In this document: piece by piece, positions 45,520-56,629 of the stretch
How positions within the stretch are numbered: the stretch's first letter is position 1
Layout of the letters: each line of letters begins with the position of its first letter
Assembly (NCBI GenBank): GCA_035610835.1
Contig: CM069443.1
Location: forward strand, 88,844,690 to 88,908,689
Source: Ophiura sarsii
Taxonomy: Eukaryota > Echinodermata > Ophiuroidea > Amphilepidida > Ophiuridae
Direction: 5' to 3'
Length of the DNA stretch: 64,000 nt
The notes under the pieces: model-generated
What the model was told of the DNA's origin: nothing
Seen by the model: only the letters and a program-made list of their open reading frames with translations
The model's database searches: none
Program-made: the position numbers and the translations under genes

Positions 45520-47160
45520 GCCCATTTCAAATCAGGATCGAAAATATGGAGCAGGTTTTCTGACAAGACGGATAGGTCCTATGAATTCTATTGACAACCT
45601 AAGCCGTCAAACAGTGAATACACACAAACTGTGCATGATTCACTTTGCTTCCATGGTAACCTTTTGAGTTCTAATCTAAGTGTCATAAAGTGATATCAGG
45701 ATTCGGGATATCATATTTTTATTCTTCATCAGAAAAAATATATAGTAATTGCAGAAGCCAAGGAATTCCTTTAACTATTGATAAAACCTCCTGATTGGTT
45801 AAAAAAAAGATGACATCGTCAAATTATTAGTCAATCGTCAAAATTGTAGTCAAATTTTTGGTTCAAGTTTAAAAATACAGCAGAAGACATCCACCCCATT
45901 GAATTTACGTGTGCACGACTGAGTGATCTCTGAACTTAGTGGATTTACTTCGTTTTAAATCATTGCATCCGTCATCTGTAATAATCCCGGCCCCTGGGTG
46001 TGTACCCAGGGGACTGCGGGGAAGTCAATATGGACTTGATTGTCTTGACTAGCATCTATCAGACTAGTTCCCCCGAGTTCCCCAAAGGGTGGGACACAAT
46101 TTAACGACAAGTCCCTGACAAAGTCCCAGACCCCATATCCAGGGGCAATTTTGCAAATATCGACCGATCTACATGTAGAGCCGAACTCCCTACAATTTCC
46201 AGGCTCAGTTTTCATTGGATTGGCAAGTTAGATTTTAATGTTCTTTTATGTTCTTTGAGGGGATAAGGCTAGGTTACATCCCCCAGTCTTCAATTTACTG
46301 CACAGTTGCTAGCGCTGTATAGAGCCTGCTGCAATAGTGACGCAAGAGGGCGCACAGATAGTCTCGGTCCATAATAACACATGTGATCCCTGAACAATAT
46401 TAGTGGTAGCAAACTAAAAATTTACCGCAATAGCGTAACGTGGCAAAAATAACATACCGGGAATATAGGTGTCTCTGTATTGCTCGTCAATTGTAGACAC
46501 CCAAGTGTAGACTCTAGCACAACACATGTATTGTTCAAGCAAAGCAAAGTATCGCGATGTTCGAAACAGATTGTCGAAAAGATTAACAATAACGCTTTTG
46601 TTAAAATCCAAAAAGGTATTTCCTCACAATTTCCCAATCGATCAAATGACATTTAATCCCATTCCTGTACTAGCAATGGTCGATATTTGGGTAGACTTTA
46701 CTCAGCATTTTTAAATACTGAGGTTTACGATGATGAAATAAAAAAAATTGCAATATTTCTTACGAAAAATGTGCAATTCTGTGAAATCACAGGCGATTAT
46801 TATGAAAGGAAAGCGAGAAATGCTCGCAAAAACAAGAAACAAGCTGTGAAAATTGCATGCAGAATTGTTTAACAAAATGGTGTACCCGATATTCTTATGT
46901 CAGGCAAGCACTCTGGGCAGGTGGATCACATGCTGTTAAAACAGAGATCATGTTTTCTTCCAACAGAGATCATGTTTTCTTCCGGGCCTTACATTTAGGT
47001 TAATACAAAGACAAGATTGTCGCGGCTAGTTCCAATATTTAAAAAGTGATAGATTTTAACTGAATTTAGAATGAGGTCACTAGAACAATTTAAGTAAACA
47101 TGGCAGACGGTTAGCGTTTAACCGACAGTAAAATGGTTAAATGGTTAACAAATTACATCC
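45520..47160. other. Low-copy stretch, no recognised gene
   Basis: GC content rises at 45985-46210, where a minus-strand frame of 86 codons (46215-45955) is open. It has no family features I know and no clear splice context, so I do not call a gene. A 22-bp tandem duplication, AACAGAGATCATGTTTTCTT, lies at about 46939-46983. Confidence 0.5.
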
Positions 47161-47540
47161 ATTGTATTCAGTAAATAAATAAAGATAGGGCTGTCTGTCT
47201 TGAACCGGACCCCTCCAAATACTCAAATGGAGTTTAAAGTGGAGGTGCGACGGATGGCGGGTTAATTTGTGGAGTCAGGTAGGACAGGAAAGAGCCGTTT
47301 TGAATTTGGATGAGTCAGTGTTTGGGACGATTTCAGGGGAGAGTTTATTCCATTCGGTGGTTGTTCTCATGAAGAAAGAGTTGGTATCATATGTGTTGGT
47401 TCCTGAAGTGAATGTTTCTGTTGAAATTGTAGGGGATGACCACATGTGTTTATTTCTGGATGTCTTCGGCTCGGTGTAATCGTTGTTGTGGTTTATGTCC
47501 ATTTGAATACATTTGATGAGCTGGAATATCAGATACAAAT
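47160..47540 (-). pseudogene. LINE 3' end: reverse-transcriptase C-terminus and 3' UTR
   Basis: The minus frame (47538-47275, 87 codons) ends with TNSFFMRTTTEWNKLSPEI and FKTAL. This matches the shared ending of CR1/Jockey-like LINE polymerases (SFFPRTIREWN.LP...FK..L). A stop is followed by about 100 bases of 3' sequence down to the word CCTATCTTTATTTATTTACT (minus strand). Upstream domains are missing, so this is a 5'-truncated copy. Confidence 0.72.
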
Positions 47541-48600
47541 AATATTACTTATAATTAGTCTGCACTCAGGAGATGAGTTACGCTTGAGACGCGCATTACC
47601 GACCTTTATTCCTGAATGGGTGCATGGTTTTGATTAGTTAGATAAGGTTATGGTTTTCTGGATATCCTCAAGTCGTTGGATTATCAAAATCAACCATTGA
47701 CAAGTATTAATTTTGAATGACTGTCTAGATAGTCATTGTTCTGTTAACTGTCATTTTTCTCAACCAGCTTAGCTATCACATTATTTGCTCAAATGGGCGA
47801 TCTCTCTTGCATAGAATTAAGTGTTCCGTTACTAATCTTGTAGACTGAAATTATGAATAAAGACTAAACTGCAAGTAGCAGAGGGTTATGTGTCATAAGC
47901 CATGTTCAAATTGGAGTTAATGGTTGGAGTAAATTCAGGCTCTGCAGCAATAAAAAATTCCAAAAATATTTCCTCTACTCCGACAATTGTTCACACGCAT
48001 TTAACACAACCTTACTCCGATGAAGTTAACACAACCGCAGATGACTTTTGCAGGGGCCTAGGATTGAAATTTGGTAGTTTATACCACATGCTTATAACCT
48101 TTTGTAGCTGAATAAACGGGTTGCATTGTACCGAGAAATAGCAGCGGAAAACTACGGGAGTCTTTTTTGAATAATGTTTTGCCTACAAACGAACATTTTC
48201 GACTTTACACTTTTTTTTTGGGGGGGGGGGGGGGCCGTTTTGGACTAAAATATGTCCTACCACCCCTACCCCACCCAATTTTTTTTGAGATGACTAAAAA
48301 AAATATGGGGCAACCTTGTACAATTTTTTGGGTACCAATGTACCTTTTCCAGAAAAAAATGCCCCCCCCCCCCCCTCACCCCTAAAAAAATCCTGCTTAC
48401 GGGCCTGGGGACGACCCCCCAGTCGCGACATTTCCCCCCCGGTTTGGCCCCCATGTCAGCTCAAGCCCCACCCCCATTTTGTCCCCCTCCCCCAAACAAT
48501 TAAAAATGTTTAATTTTAATGTCAAAATTACTTAAAATTAGCTTAAATTTGGTCTGAAATGTCTAATTTAAAACAAATTAATATAATTTCCATCCCACCC
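47541..48600. other. Gap with G and C homopolymers, no gene
   Basis: AT-rich sequence. A run of 15 or so G sits near 48220-48234 and a C run near 48362-48375, framing a tract with GGGGCAACC and CCCCTACCCCACCC. It may be an eroded MITE, but I could not find paired ends. Confidence 0.45.
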
Positions 48601-48604
48601 CTTA

Positions 48605-48735
48605 AAAGAATTCCAGTATGACGTTAAAAACGTCATAGGCCTACTGGACCGTCCTTTTTAGTGTTAAAAGATGGCTTCACAAACGTTTTTCTGGAGCATT
48701 TTCTCTACAAGTTTCAAAATTATATTTGGGTCTCG
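48605..48735 (-). repeat. GCGC-family fragment, inverted
   Basis: CCAGTATGACGTTAAAAACG, TTAGTGTTAAAAGATGGCTT and GTTTTTCTGGAGCATTTTC match the minus strand of the family seen at 10.8-27 kb. It lacks the GCGC hairpin. Confidence 0.7.
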
Positions 48736-48748
48736 ACACGCTCTAAAT

Positions 48749-49498
48749 GAGTGGTTCCCAACCTTTTTGGTGGTGACCCCATTCCAGAAACCAGCATCAG
48801 AGCACGACCCCTCGCAGAACAAAATCACATGTGGGGGCCACATAATAGAAACCTAGCTCAATGAATTTGTCCTGGTAAGGTCGTTCGCGTGATGCGCGGG
48901 CCAACTGTATGCACAGTGGCGTAACTAGATTATTGATTTGATATTGGGGGGGGGGGGGGGGGGGCAAGAACTTTACACTTATTTTTGGCACGATTGAGGT
49001 ACATTTTGGCTCTAAACAAGCTTGTACCAAAGAATATTGCATTTGGAAAATTTCATCTGTGTACTTTTGACCATCATAATTCCATGATTCCAATCCGGGG
49101 ATTCTTCTTGTCTTGTTAAATGAACCGACAGTGCCAATCTCAACCGACACGACGTCCGCTGGTTACGCCACTGTTTCTTCACAAAACATAACAACTTTAA
49201 AATTTGGGTAATAAGAAACGAATCGGTGTAATTAGGCAAGTCCTTCTGGTCAACGCACAGCTGCTGCAAATTACTGTAGGTCAATGATCATGCAATAATT
49301 CTCCGTCATCTCTGTGCAGATCGATTGGAATGAGGCGATAAGTTACATTGGGTTATTAGCCAATATATTTGTTATAACTATTACACTTTTCATGAAAACA
49401 TAAGCATTTTATTTTTGTTAAATTAGGATAGTCCGCGACCCCACAAAAGTGCGTCGCGACCCCACCTGGGGTCGCGCCCCATAGGTTGGGAACCACTG
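48749..49498. mobile_element. hAT element with CAGTGGTTCCCAACCT ends, 750 bp
   Basis: The ends AGTGGTTCCCAACCTTTT and, inverted, CAGTGGTTCCCAACCTATG are typical of widespread animal hAT elements. Subterminal GACCCC words occur on both sides. The flanks CTCTAAAT and GTCTAGTC match in five of eight positions, so the target duplication is eroded. It contains a second hAT MITE. Confidence 0.82.
48914..49173. mobile_element. Nested hAT MITE, CAGTGGCGTAACTAG ends, 260 bp
   Basis: The ends CAGTGGCGTAACTAG and, inverted, CAGTGGCGTAACCAG resemble the hAT at 17360. A G run lies near 48944-48964. The stretch GAGGTACATTTTGGCTCTAA is shared with 20841-20860. The 8-bp flanks TGTATGCA and TTTCTTCA agree only partly. 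Confidence 0.75.
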
Positions 49499-49736
49499 GT
49501 CTAGTCCGACCTGCGGGTCATTTTAATATTCTGATAAATACGACTTCACAAATGGATTATTGTTCGATTTATTTCACTTTATTCACTTCATTTCACATGC
49601 TCTGAGATACTTCTTCAGTCCTACCTCGCTCCAATAATAACCACCTCGCACGTGTGTGCGTGTCATGTGGCTTAGACGGGTTGCCAGTTCAGTGTTGAAT
49701 GCATGGAACGTTTATTACTATAGTAAGGATATTACA

Positions 49737-49900
49737 TTCGTGTTAGGCGTTACTCCTGAGAAATCTCAGGATTAAATTGGGTCCGGAACAAGGTAGGATT
49801 AGTTAAACACGAGTGCTGTTCAGACGGTCACCTTCTCCCAACTTTTAACACGACCAATCGCTAGCCTTACTCCGAGCCATCTGCACGTAGCTATAGATTT
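49737..49900 (-). repeat. Remnant of the 7.3-kb element's subterminal region
   Basis: Inverted match to 11450-11660 (CGTTACTCCTGAGAAATCTC, AGGATTAGTTAA, GTTCAGACGGTCAC). No terminal repeat is kept next to it. Confidence 0.7.
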
Positions 49901-50301
49901 GAGGCTTGTTGTGTAGAAAATGTCTAATACACTATTAACGGAACACGAAGAAAGTTGTTTGTTACCCCTAACTTCCTAATCATGTTTTATCAAACTATCA
50001 GGGAAAGACTGATTTTCCCCCTAAAATTTGACCCGTTTTCTCCCCTGATAGTTCAATTGTCAAAAACATGCCCAGGGAGTTAATAATAATAATAATAATA
50101 CCAAGCGCTTATATAGCGCCCTTAGCCCAAAGGGGCCTCAAGGCGCTTAACAACATATTATGATAGCATATAACACAATAATCACAAACAATATATATAA
50201 AAAGGTCGCTAAAATAGTGGGTCGAGCATCAGGACACATGGAGAAAGACGGACACGACCAAATGGTCTCATAAATTTCGACACGCTATCTCGCAACCTAT
50301 G

Positions 50302-50990
50302 ATCAGGTCGTCCATACATGCACATATGCGTGAGAGGGAAAAGACAGGAGGTCGAGCAAACAACGAAGGAAGAGGATAAACACGCAAATGCATGGATGGA
50401 GAACTGAACATAGTATGATATTACACAATTTTGATTAAATTACAACATTAAAATCTAAGATACAATAAAACTGTGTGAAATACTAAAAGAGTAAAAAGTA
50501 TAATATATAGATGTATGCAAAAGCAGTATAATATACAGCAATAAAAAAGAGATTGATAGAGGTATGCCAAATTCAAACTGTTGTGGCTATTGCAGAGCAT
50601 TGCACAAAGAAACCATTAAAAGGCCAAGATGATACATGAAGGATCATAGTGCACCATGATATCAGGTTGCCCATGCATGCACATGCGTGAGAGAGAAATG
50701 ACAGGAGGGCGAGCAAATAACAAAGGAAGAGGATAAACACGCAAATGCATGGATAGACAACTGAACATAATATATATGTTATTACACAATTTTGATTAAA
50801 TTACACCGTTAAAATCAAGATACAATAAAACTGTGTGAAATACTAAAAGGTAAAAAGTATAATATATGCAAAACAGTAATATACAACAATAAAAAAGAGA
50901 TTGATAGAAGTATGCCAAATTCAAACTTTTGTGGCTATTGCAGAACATTGCACAAACAAACCATTTAAAGGCCGAGATGATACGTGAGGT
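50302..50990 (-). repeat. Tandem duplication in the LINE 3' UTR, period about 357 bp
   Basis: The segment with ACGCAAATGCATGGAT, ACACAATTTTGATTAAATTA, GATACAATAAAACTGTGTGA and GAGATTGATAGAGGTATGCC is present twice (first near 50371, second near 50728). The copies differ by several small gaps and substitutions. Confidence 0.88.
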
Positions 50991-51174
50991 CGAACCAGAA
51001 CATGATTGCTGAGATAAAGCAGAGCCACAAAAAAACAAGGATCTATGACTATGACATTATTCATGATATTGCACTTGAACAAATTTAAAGATCAAATAAG
51101 AAGGTTTTAAGTTGTTTTTTGAAAACATTAATAGATGGCGCTAGTCTTACGTGTGTGGGTAAAATGTTCCATTC

Positions 51175-52664
51175 TTAGTAGGCAGCCTCTTCAAATGATC
51201 TTCTACCATACGCTGTGCGTGGACGACGAAGAGGGGGTTTTACAAGGTTATGTGTTGAAGAACGGAAATACGGGTTGTATGGCTTGATGAGGTCAGATAT
51301 GTACATTGGAGCAAGTCCGTGCAGAGATTTGTATGTGATTAGGCAAATTTTGTAAATGATCCTCTTACGAATGGGAAGCCAATGAAGATCACTCATGATC
51401 TTAGAAATGCTGTCATGTTTCTTCGATCGCGTGACCAGCCTTGCTGCAGTGTTCTGCACTCGTTGTAGCTTCATGAGCTCTTTGTCAGGCAGTCCGTAGA
51501 GGAGTGAGTTGCATTGATCTAATCGCGATGAGACGTAGGCATGGACAAGTTTTTCTGTAGTCTTTTGGTCCAGGTAGTGCCTTATACTTCCGATGCATCT
51601 TATAGCATGTGTGGCATTACGACATACAATATTTACATGCTGTGTCATGCATAGTTTGTCATCGATTGTAACGCCTAGATTGCGAGCAGATGAAGATGGT
51701 TTCACAGAAGTATCGCCGACTTGAACACCAGCGAGAGGGGTACATTTGACATTTCGCGATGTTACATGTAGGATCTCTGTCTTGCTGTTGTTAAGTTGAA
51801 GTTTATTCTGCACAGTCCAAGATTTGACGTCTACGAGACACTTCCTCCAGTTTGGAAATGCATTCATTTCTGTTGGATGGCTTCATTGAAATGTGCAGCT
51901 GGGTGTCGTCAGCGTATGACATACAGTTGATTCCGTTGCCAGCAACAATGTCTTCGATAGGGGCACTGTACATGGTAAATATTACAGGGCCTGCGACAGA
52001 TCCTTGTGGGACACCGTATTTCAGAGGCAATGGATCAGACAGTGCTGTGTTGATGGCTACAGTCTGGCTGCGATTCTCTAAATAAGAGGAGAACCAATCA
52101 AGAGCTTTGTTCCTGATTCCGTACCTGTCCTCAAGGCGAGTGATCAATACTTGATGGTCAATAGTATCGAAGGCTGCCGAGAAATCCAGTAGAACCAACA
52201 CTGCTTCGTCACCTTTGTCTATTGTCTGCAGAAGATCATTTGTGACTCGAAGGAGCGCGGTTTCTGTGCTGCATCCTTCGCGATATGCGGATTGCTTGCT
52301 ACTCTGAAGGTCGTTTTCCTTTAAGTACTCTTGAAGTTGAGATACTGCGACACGCTCAAGCAGTTTTGAATCAAACCGCAAATTTGATATTGGACGGTAG
52401 CTTTTCATATCTTCGCTGTCGAGTGATGGTTTCTTAATAAGTGGCATAACACGTGCAACTTTGTGTGAGTCATGAAAGCGTCCATCAGAGAATGATTTAT
52501 TAATGATATTGGTAAGAATGGGCAGGAGATCGTCGAAAATACATAGAGAATACATGGAGAAACAAAGACATTGGAAGTGCATCCAGCATGCATGACTTTT
52601 TCGCGGACTTCATCACAAACTTGCGAACATCGTCTTCTGAAACATCGCGAAACTGTACAAAAGA
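51175..52664 (-). pseudogene. LINE reverse transcriptase, frameshifted, catalytic motifs kept
   Basis: A frame at 52582-51803 has the RT fingers and palm: SYRPISNL (61-68), LLDFSAAFDTIDH with catalytic Asp (residue 133), GVPQGS (190-195) and YADD (223-226). A one-base shift near 51860 leads into a second frame (to 51175, 230 codons) with the thumb and C-terminal part: NKLQLNNSKTEILH, LGVTIDD, LQRVQNTAARLVTR, LHWLPIRKRI and the ending RTAYGRRSFE. Upstream, in another frame, VQFRDVSEDDVRKFVMKSA and KSCMLDALP belong to the pre-RT segment, so a second shift lies near 52560. The motif set is that of CR1/L2-clade LINEs. All three catalytic aspartates are present, but the frame is broken. Confidence 0.9.
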
Positions 52665-53018
52665 AGCAGTTGAAAGTTACAGGGTTAAACTTAATGCATG
52701 GATGGATATGTAATTCATGGATATTATTAAAGTCATATTAAAGGTAGATGACCCGATCACATTTTCGTAACACAGAATTATTTCAAACATACAGAGATTT
52801 TCATATCATATGAAAGCTCGTATTTTTCTCATCATCATACTGAAATTTCACGGCCTAATTCGGTATAATGACAGAGAAATCGACGAAATAGCGTTGAATT
52901 ACCGCGAATGGTGGTTACCACCGATATAGTTTGTGTACTACTCAATGGGTACAGTTCACAGCATCTTGTGCGTCTAAAATAAGAACCATACTAGACATGG
53001 ACTGTGATCGGAGATCAC

Positions 53019-54450
53019 GAATATTAGTCGAGTGTGTTACATGTTAACCCCTTCGAGTGGTAAATGGAATAAATAAATACAGTTGAACCCCTAGTGACCT
53101 TTTCTTGACCTCTGACCCAAAACTTGTAATTGACGTTTTTGCTTGGCTGATCAATGCGCACAAGAAGAAGGTAGTCCCGTCAAAATCGGAGCATGTTTTA
53201 AGATTTTCACCTGTAAAGTTCAATGACCTCTAGTGACCCCGTGTGACATGTCACTTTTAGTGGAGAAGGACCCTATATGAACATGGATGAGAGGAATCTT
53301 TTGACTAATTCTGACAATCATAGGTCATTTCCTCTCGGACAAGTAGCATTTTGAGTGAATGGAGTGAAAATTTACATTTTGACCCCTAGTGACCCCAAAT
53401 ATTTTTTGATTTTAAAAACCGAACTATTGTACATGCGTACGGTCAAAAGGAATATGTTGACAAATTCTGACGATCCTAGGTCATTTCACTAAATTGCAAA
53501 TGCGTTTTTAGTGAAAATCACGTTTTGACCCCTAGTGACCTTTTCTTGACCTCTGACCCAAAACTTGTAATTGACTTTTTTGTTTGGCTGATTAATGCGC
53601 ATAAGAAAAAAGTAGTCATGTTAAAATCAGAGCATGTCTTAAGATTTTCACCTGTATAGTTCAATGACCTCTAGTGACCTCGTGTGACATGTCACTTTTA
53701 GTGGAGAAGGACCCTATATGAACATGGATGAGAGAAATCTTTTGACCAATTCTGACAATCATAGGTCATAATCTCTCGGACAAGTAGTATTTTGAGTGCG
53801 AGGAGTGAAAATGTACATTTTGACCCCTAGTGACCTTTTCTTGACCTTTGATCTTAACGGTATGATTGACTTTTGTTCTTGTCTCATCAATGCCTACAGA
53901 ATAAAAGAAACCCTGTCAAAATCGGAGCATGCATTATATTTTCCCTCTGTAAAGTTCAATGACCCCTAGTGACCCCGTTTGACATGTCACTTTTAGTGTG
54001 GAAGGACCCTATATGAACATTGATCCAAGAAATCTTTTGACTAATTCTGAGTATCATCAGTCATTTTCCCTCGGACAAGTAGGGTTTTGCGTGAATGGAG
54101 TAAAATTTACATTTTGACCCCTAGTGACCCCAAATATTTGTTGATTTAAAAAACCGAACTATTGTACATGCGTACGGTCAAAAGGAATATGTTGACCAAT
54201 TCTGACGATCATAGGTCATTTCACTAAATTGCAAATGCGTTTTTAGTAAAAATCACGTTTTGACCCCTAGTGACCCCTGTGTGACCTTTGACCCCTTATG
54301 CTTTACAACCTGAGTAGTGGTGCACATAAGGGTTCTTATGACCAAATATGGTCAAAATCGGGTCAATGGTTACGGAGCTATAGGTCCCATGACAGGAAAA
54401 GAAAGAAACAGGACGAATACAGTATATTAGGCGATTCTCGACTAATATAA
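53019..54450. mobile_element. TIR element ATATTAGTCGAG with internal satellite, about 1.4 kb
   Basis: ATATTAGTCGAG near 53020 and its exact inverse near 54436-54447 bracket a satellite array. It interrupts the AGGTAGATG element. About 30 extra bases (ACTAGACATGGACTGTGATC...) lie left of the first end and have no partner, so the true left boundary is uncertain. The right subterminal part (GGAGCTATAGGTCCCATGAC) is non-repetitive. No transposase is seen. Confidence 0.7.
53091..54267 (+). repeat. Satellite with A (295 bp) and B (146 bp) units in order A-B-A-A-B
   Basis: Every unit begins at a CTAGTGACC word. Starts are 53091 (A), 53386 (B), 53532 (A), 53827 (A, diverged) and 54121 (B), with a final partial start at 54267. 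A units hold TCTTGACCTCTGACC, CAAAATCGGAGCATG and AGTGGAGAAGGACCCTATAT. B units hold CCCAAATATT, ATTGTACATGCGTACGGTCA and TTGCAAATGCGTTTTTAGT. A and B also share CATAGGTCATTTC-type words, so both may descend from one ancestral unit. Confidence 0.92.
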
Positions 54451-54550
54451 ATAGCTATGCATCTCAAATTTTGGGACACGACGTTTTTAAGGATGACCTT
54501 TCATGTAGAATAGAAAACTTCAAGTTGAAAATCGGAACATCTACCTTTAA

Positions 54551-55443
54551 GCGATCTTTTCCAAGGGATCTTTTCACTACCCTTTATTTTTAATTTGAAA
54601 GCAGATTTTCTTGCAGATTTGCATTTTTGATCATGAATCGTATCCTCTAAGTTACAGATCGATACAATTCCTAACTTCAAAATCATGGTTTGAATAGATT
54701 GAAATAAACTGTCAGTGTCTGCTCCGACAACTTATTTCGAACGACTCGCAAGTCCGAAAATCATTTTCAGTTTATTTTCGGAGTGGTTTTTCCGTTCGTA
54801 AATAGAATTTCATCATTTGACACCATGTTACTGTTAACCAGTGTTTCTGGTTACAATCACAACTGTATACAATAGTACTACACAAACTGGCGGGTGGTTA
54901 ACCACCTTTGGCAGTCACATTTTACCCTATAATTTCTAAATGAAACATTTCTAGCCCCTAAGATTTTACAGGCATAATAATAATAATAATGGGGATTCTT
55001 CTGATATAAAAATACCTGGATGTAAAGAAAAAAAATCATAGCCCCAAAAAAGTGATCGTAAAATACACCTCTAAGGGGGGACTCAAGGAAGTTTTTGATT
55101 TGATTTTTTTGAATTTTGTGAGTGCTGTTGTTATTGAACTATTAATCAAATGCATATTTATCCATTAAATAAGAAATATATTTTAGAAAAAAAGTTCTGG
55201 GAAGTAATTACCCTGCCCTTGTGATAACTTTTTGATGCAGAGCTGTCCGTCCGTGCCGCAAAAAAAGTTTTAAAGTTTTTCAACTTTTTTCAAGCAAAGA
55301 GAGAAAAAATAAAATCATAGTGAGCTATCTCCCCTATAGATGAGGTGACCGTTGTTTACATCAGTAGTGTTTACAAATTGATAAGCGCCTGGTCTAAAGA
55401 CATGCTAGAGGTACTAGTCCATGACTACTGCATACATCATACT
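54551..55443. other. Mixed repeat fragments
   Basis: About 54552-54720 resembles the arms of the 12.9-kb foldback (GCAGATTTTCTTGCAGATTT, AGTTACAGATCGATACAATT). About 54880-55060 resembles, inverted, the interior of 40749-41525 (ACTGGCGGGTGGTTAACCAC region; GGGGATTCTTCTGATATAAA). No gene. Confidence 0.6.
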
Positions 55444-55675
55444 CAGGGTTATAGCTAGACCAAATTGAGTGCCGGACAATTTTACTGACGGCGAAAGGAG
55501 TAAGTGTAGCGAACGAAGTGCAGTGGATCATGGATTGGGGTCTAGAGGCCTTCTTAATGTTTTTAAGGGGTTATAAATGCTCACTGAGGGTTCCTGCAAC
55601 ATAATTTCTTGTTTTATGAGGCAGTTTAATGATTTTTTCCACAAATTGTAAAAAAACACCAAAAAACCAACCCTG
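55444..55675. mobile_element. hAT MITE, 232 bp, target duplication ATCATACT
   Basis: Perfect ATCATACT copies at 55436-55443 and 55676-55683. The ends are CAGGGTTATAGCTAG and, inverted, CAGGGTTGGTTTTTTGG. Short terminal similarity and an 8-bp duplication fit hAT. Confidence 0.82.
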
Positions 55676-56129
55676 ATCATACTATTTGAAAGCAAAACAC
55701 ACATCACTGAGCGCCAATTTTAAAAGCACATGCCCTTATGGTGCGTACGCATACTGCCGGGCAACCAGATTTAGTACCTGGTCTCTCATTGTGCTTAGGG
55801 ATGCAGACCATGACTACTGCACTATTACACCGTAAGCATGGTAAGTAATGATCAATCAAGTGTGAATTAAAGCACATTCCCTGTAGGTGCGCACACATAC
55901 TGCCGGGCACTACGTCACCGGTCACACCATCTATATATCCCCTTTCTCATGTATAAATGAAAGTTAACAATGGCGTCAATAAATAAGTTAAATCAGTGAT
56001 TAACCCTAACCCCCCTATGTGCTAAAAAATGCTAATCCAAAGTCCCTCTCCAAACGCATGCGCCGTCGGTTTTCGATGACGTAGTCAACCGAGCCTATAT
56101 AATGAGCGCGGTATACTGCGCGAATGTGT

Positions 56130-56260
56130 AGCTGAGGGCCGTGGCTTAGTGGTTGGAAGATGGGGCTTGAGAACGGAGGGTCCCCGGATTGAATCCCGGC
56201 AGGTTCCCGGAGATTTAGTTAGTGTTTTTTCCTCGAAAATTGTGATCCCGGTCAAAAATC
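56130..56260 (+). mobile_element. tRNA-derived SINE or tRNA pseudogene
   Basis: A polymerase III A box TGGCTTAGTGG (56142-56152) is followed 33 bases later by a B box-like GGATTGAATCC (56186-56196). The downstream part, AGATTTAGTTAGTGTTTTTT, is not tRNA. It resembles the element at 61535 in layout. It is more likely a SINE head than a working tRNA gene, because the arms do not pair cleanly. Confidence 0.6.
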
Positions 56261-56324
56261 CTAAACCGGGGTTAGGGTTATGGTAACATTTTTGTGTGTG
56301 TTCTATTAACCCTAACCCCCCTGC

Positions 56325-56495
56325 ATTTTTGAATCAACGTTTTGTTGTACAAAGAGGGCTGATTTTTCTTAATCCTTATAGGTATAAGTTCATACATGTA
56401 TACAATTGTAAAAATATACAAATCTCAGTTTTTATCATACATTTTTGTAATTGAGGGCGCTGCCTCCACCACCTCTCTTAATGCCCCTTTAAGCA
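56325..56495. mobile_element. Right half of the TTAA MITE seen at 34371-34766
   Basis: TTTTTGAATCAACGTTTTG, CCTTATAGGTATAAGTTCAT and GAGGGCGCTGCCTCCACCAC match 34610-34766. It ends GCCCCT next to TTAA. The left half is missing. Confidence 0.75.
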
Positions 56496-56629
56496 TATAT
56501 ATGATCAAAGCAATTAACAAAAAATGACTTCAGGCCACATCTTAATCTACAATGTACATCTAAAATTTACAATCTTATAATTACAATGTAAGTTAAAACA
56601 TAAAATATTTTTAAAATCTAACATAAAGC

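Larger units (their letters stand above)
50078..52680 (-). mobile_element. 5'-truncated CR1/L2-type LINE with 3' UTR and (TTA)n tail
   Basis: The polymerase segment occupies 51175-52664 and the 3' UTR runs to about 50100. The 3' terminus on the minus strand reads GGGCGCTATATAAGCGCTTG followed by a short (GTATTATTATTATT) microsatellite, the usual kind of tail for CR1/L2 elements. The apurinic endonuclease domain is missing, so the copy is truncated at the 5' side. The 3' UTR holds a direct duplication of about 357 bp. Confidence 0.87.
52742..54546. mobile_element. TTAA element of the AGGTAGATG family, 1.8 kb with insertion
   Basis: The ends AGGTAGATGACCCGATCACA and, inverted, AGGTAGATG lie against TTAA (52738-52741, 54547-54550). 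The left 250 bp match 20306-20545 closely and the right 100 bp match 20550-20625. At 20545 the two halves are contiguous, whereas here they are split by about 1.45 kb, so the split is an insertion. Without it the element is about 0.35 kb. No coding content. Confidence 0.86.

Noticed and set aside
45955..46215. Minus-strand frame of 86 codons in a GC-richer stretch as a possible host exon
   Set aside because: No recognisable domain, no supporting splice sites or neighbouring exons. It remains possible but unsupported.
56130..56260. Functional tRNA gene
   Set aside because: A and B boxes are present, but the acceptor and anticodon arms do not pair well and a SINE-like body follows.
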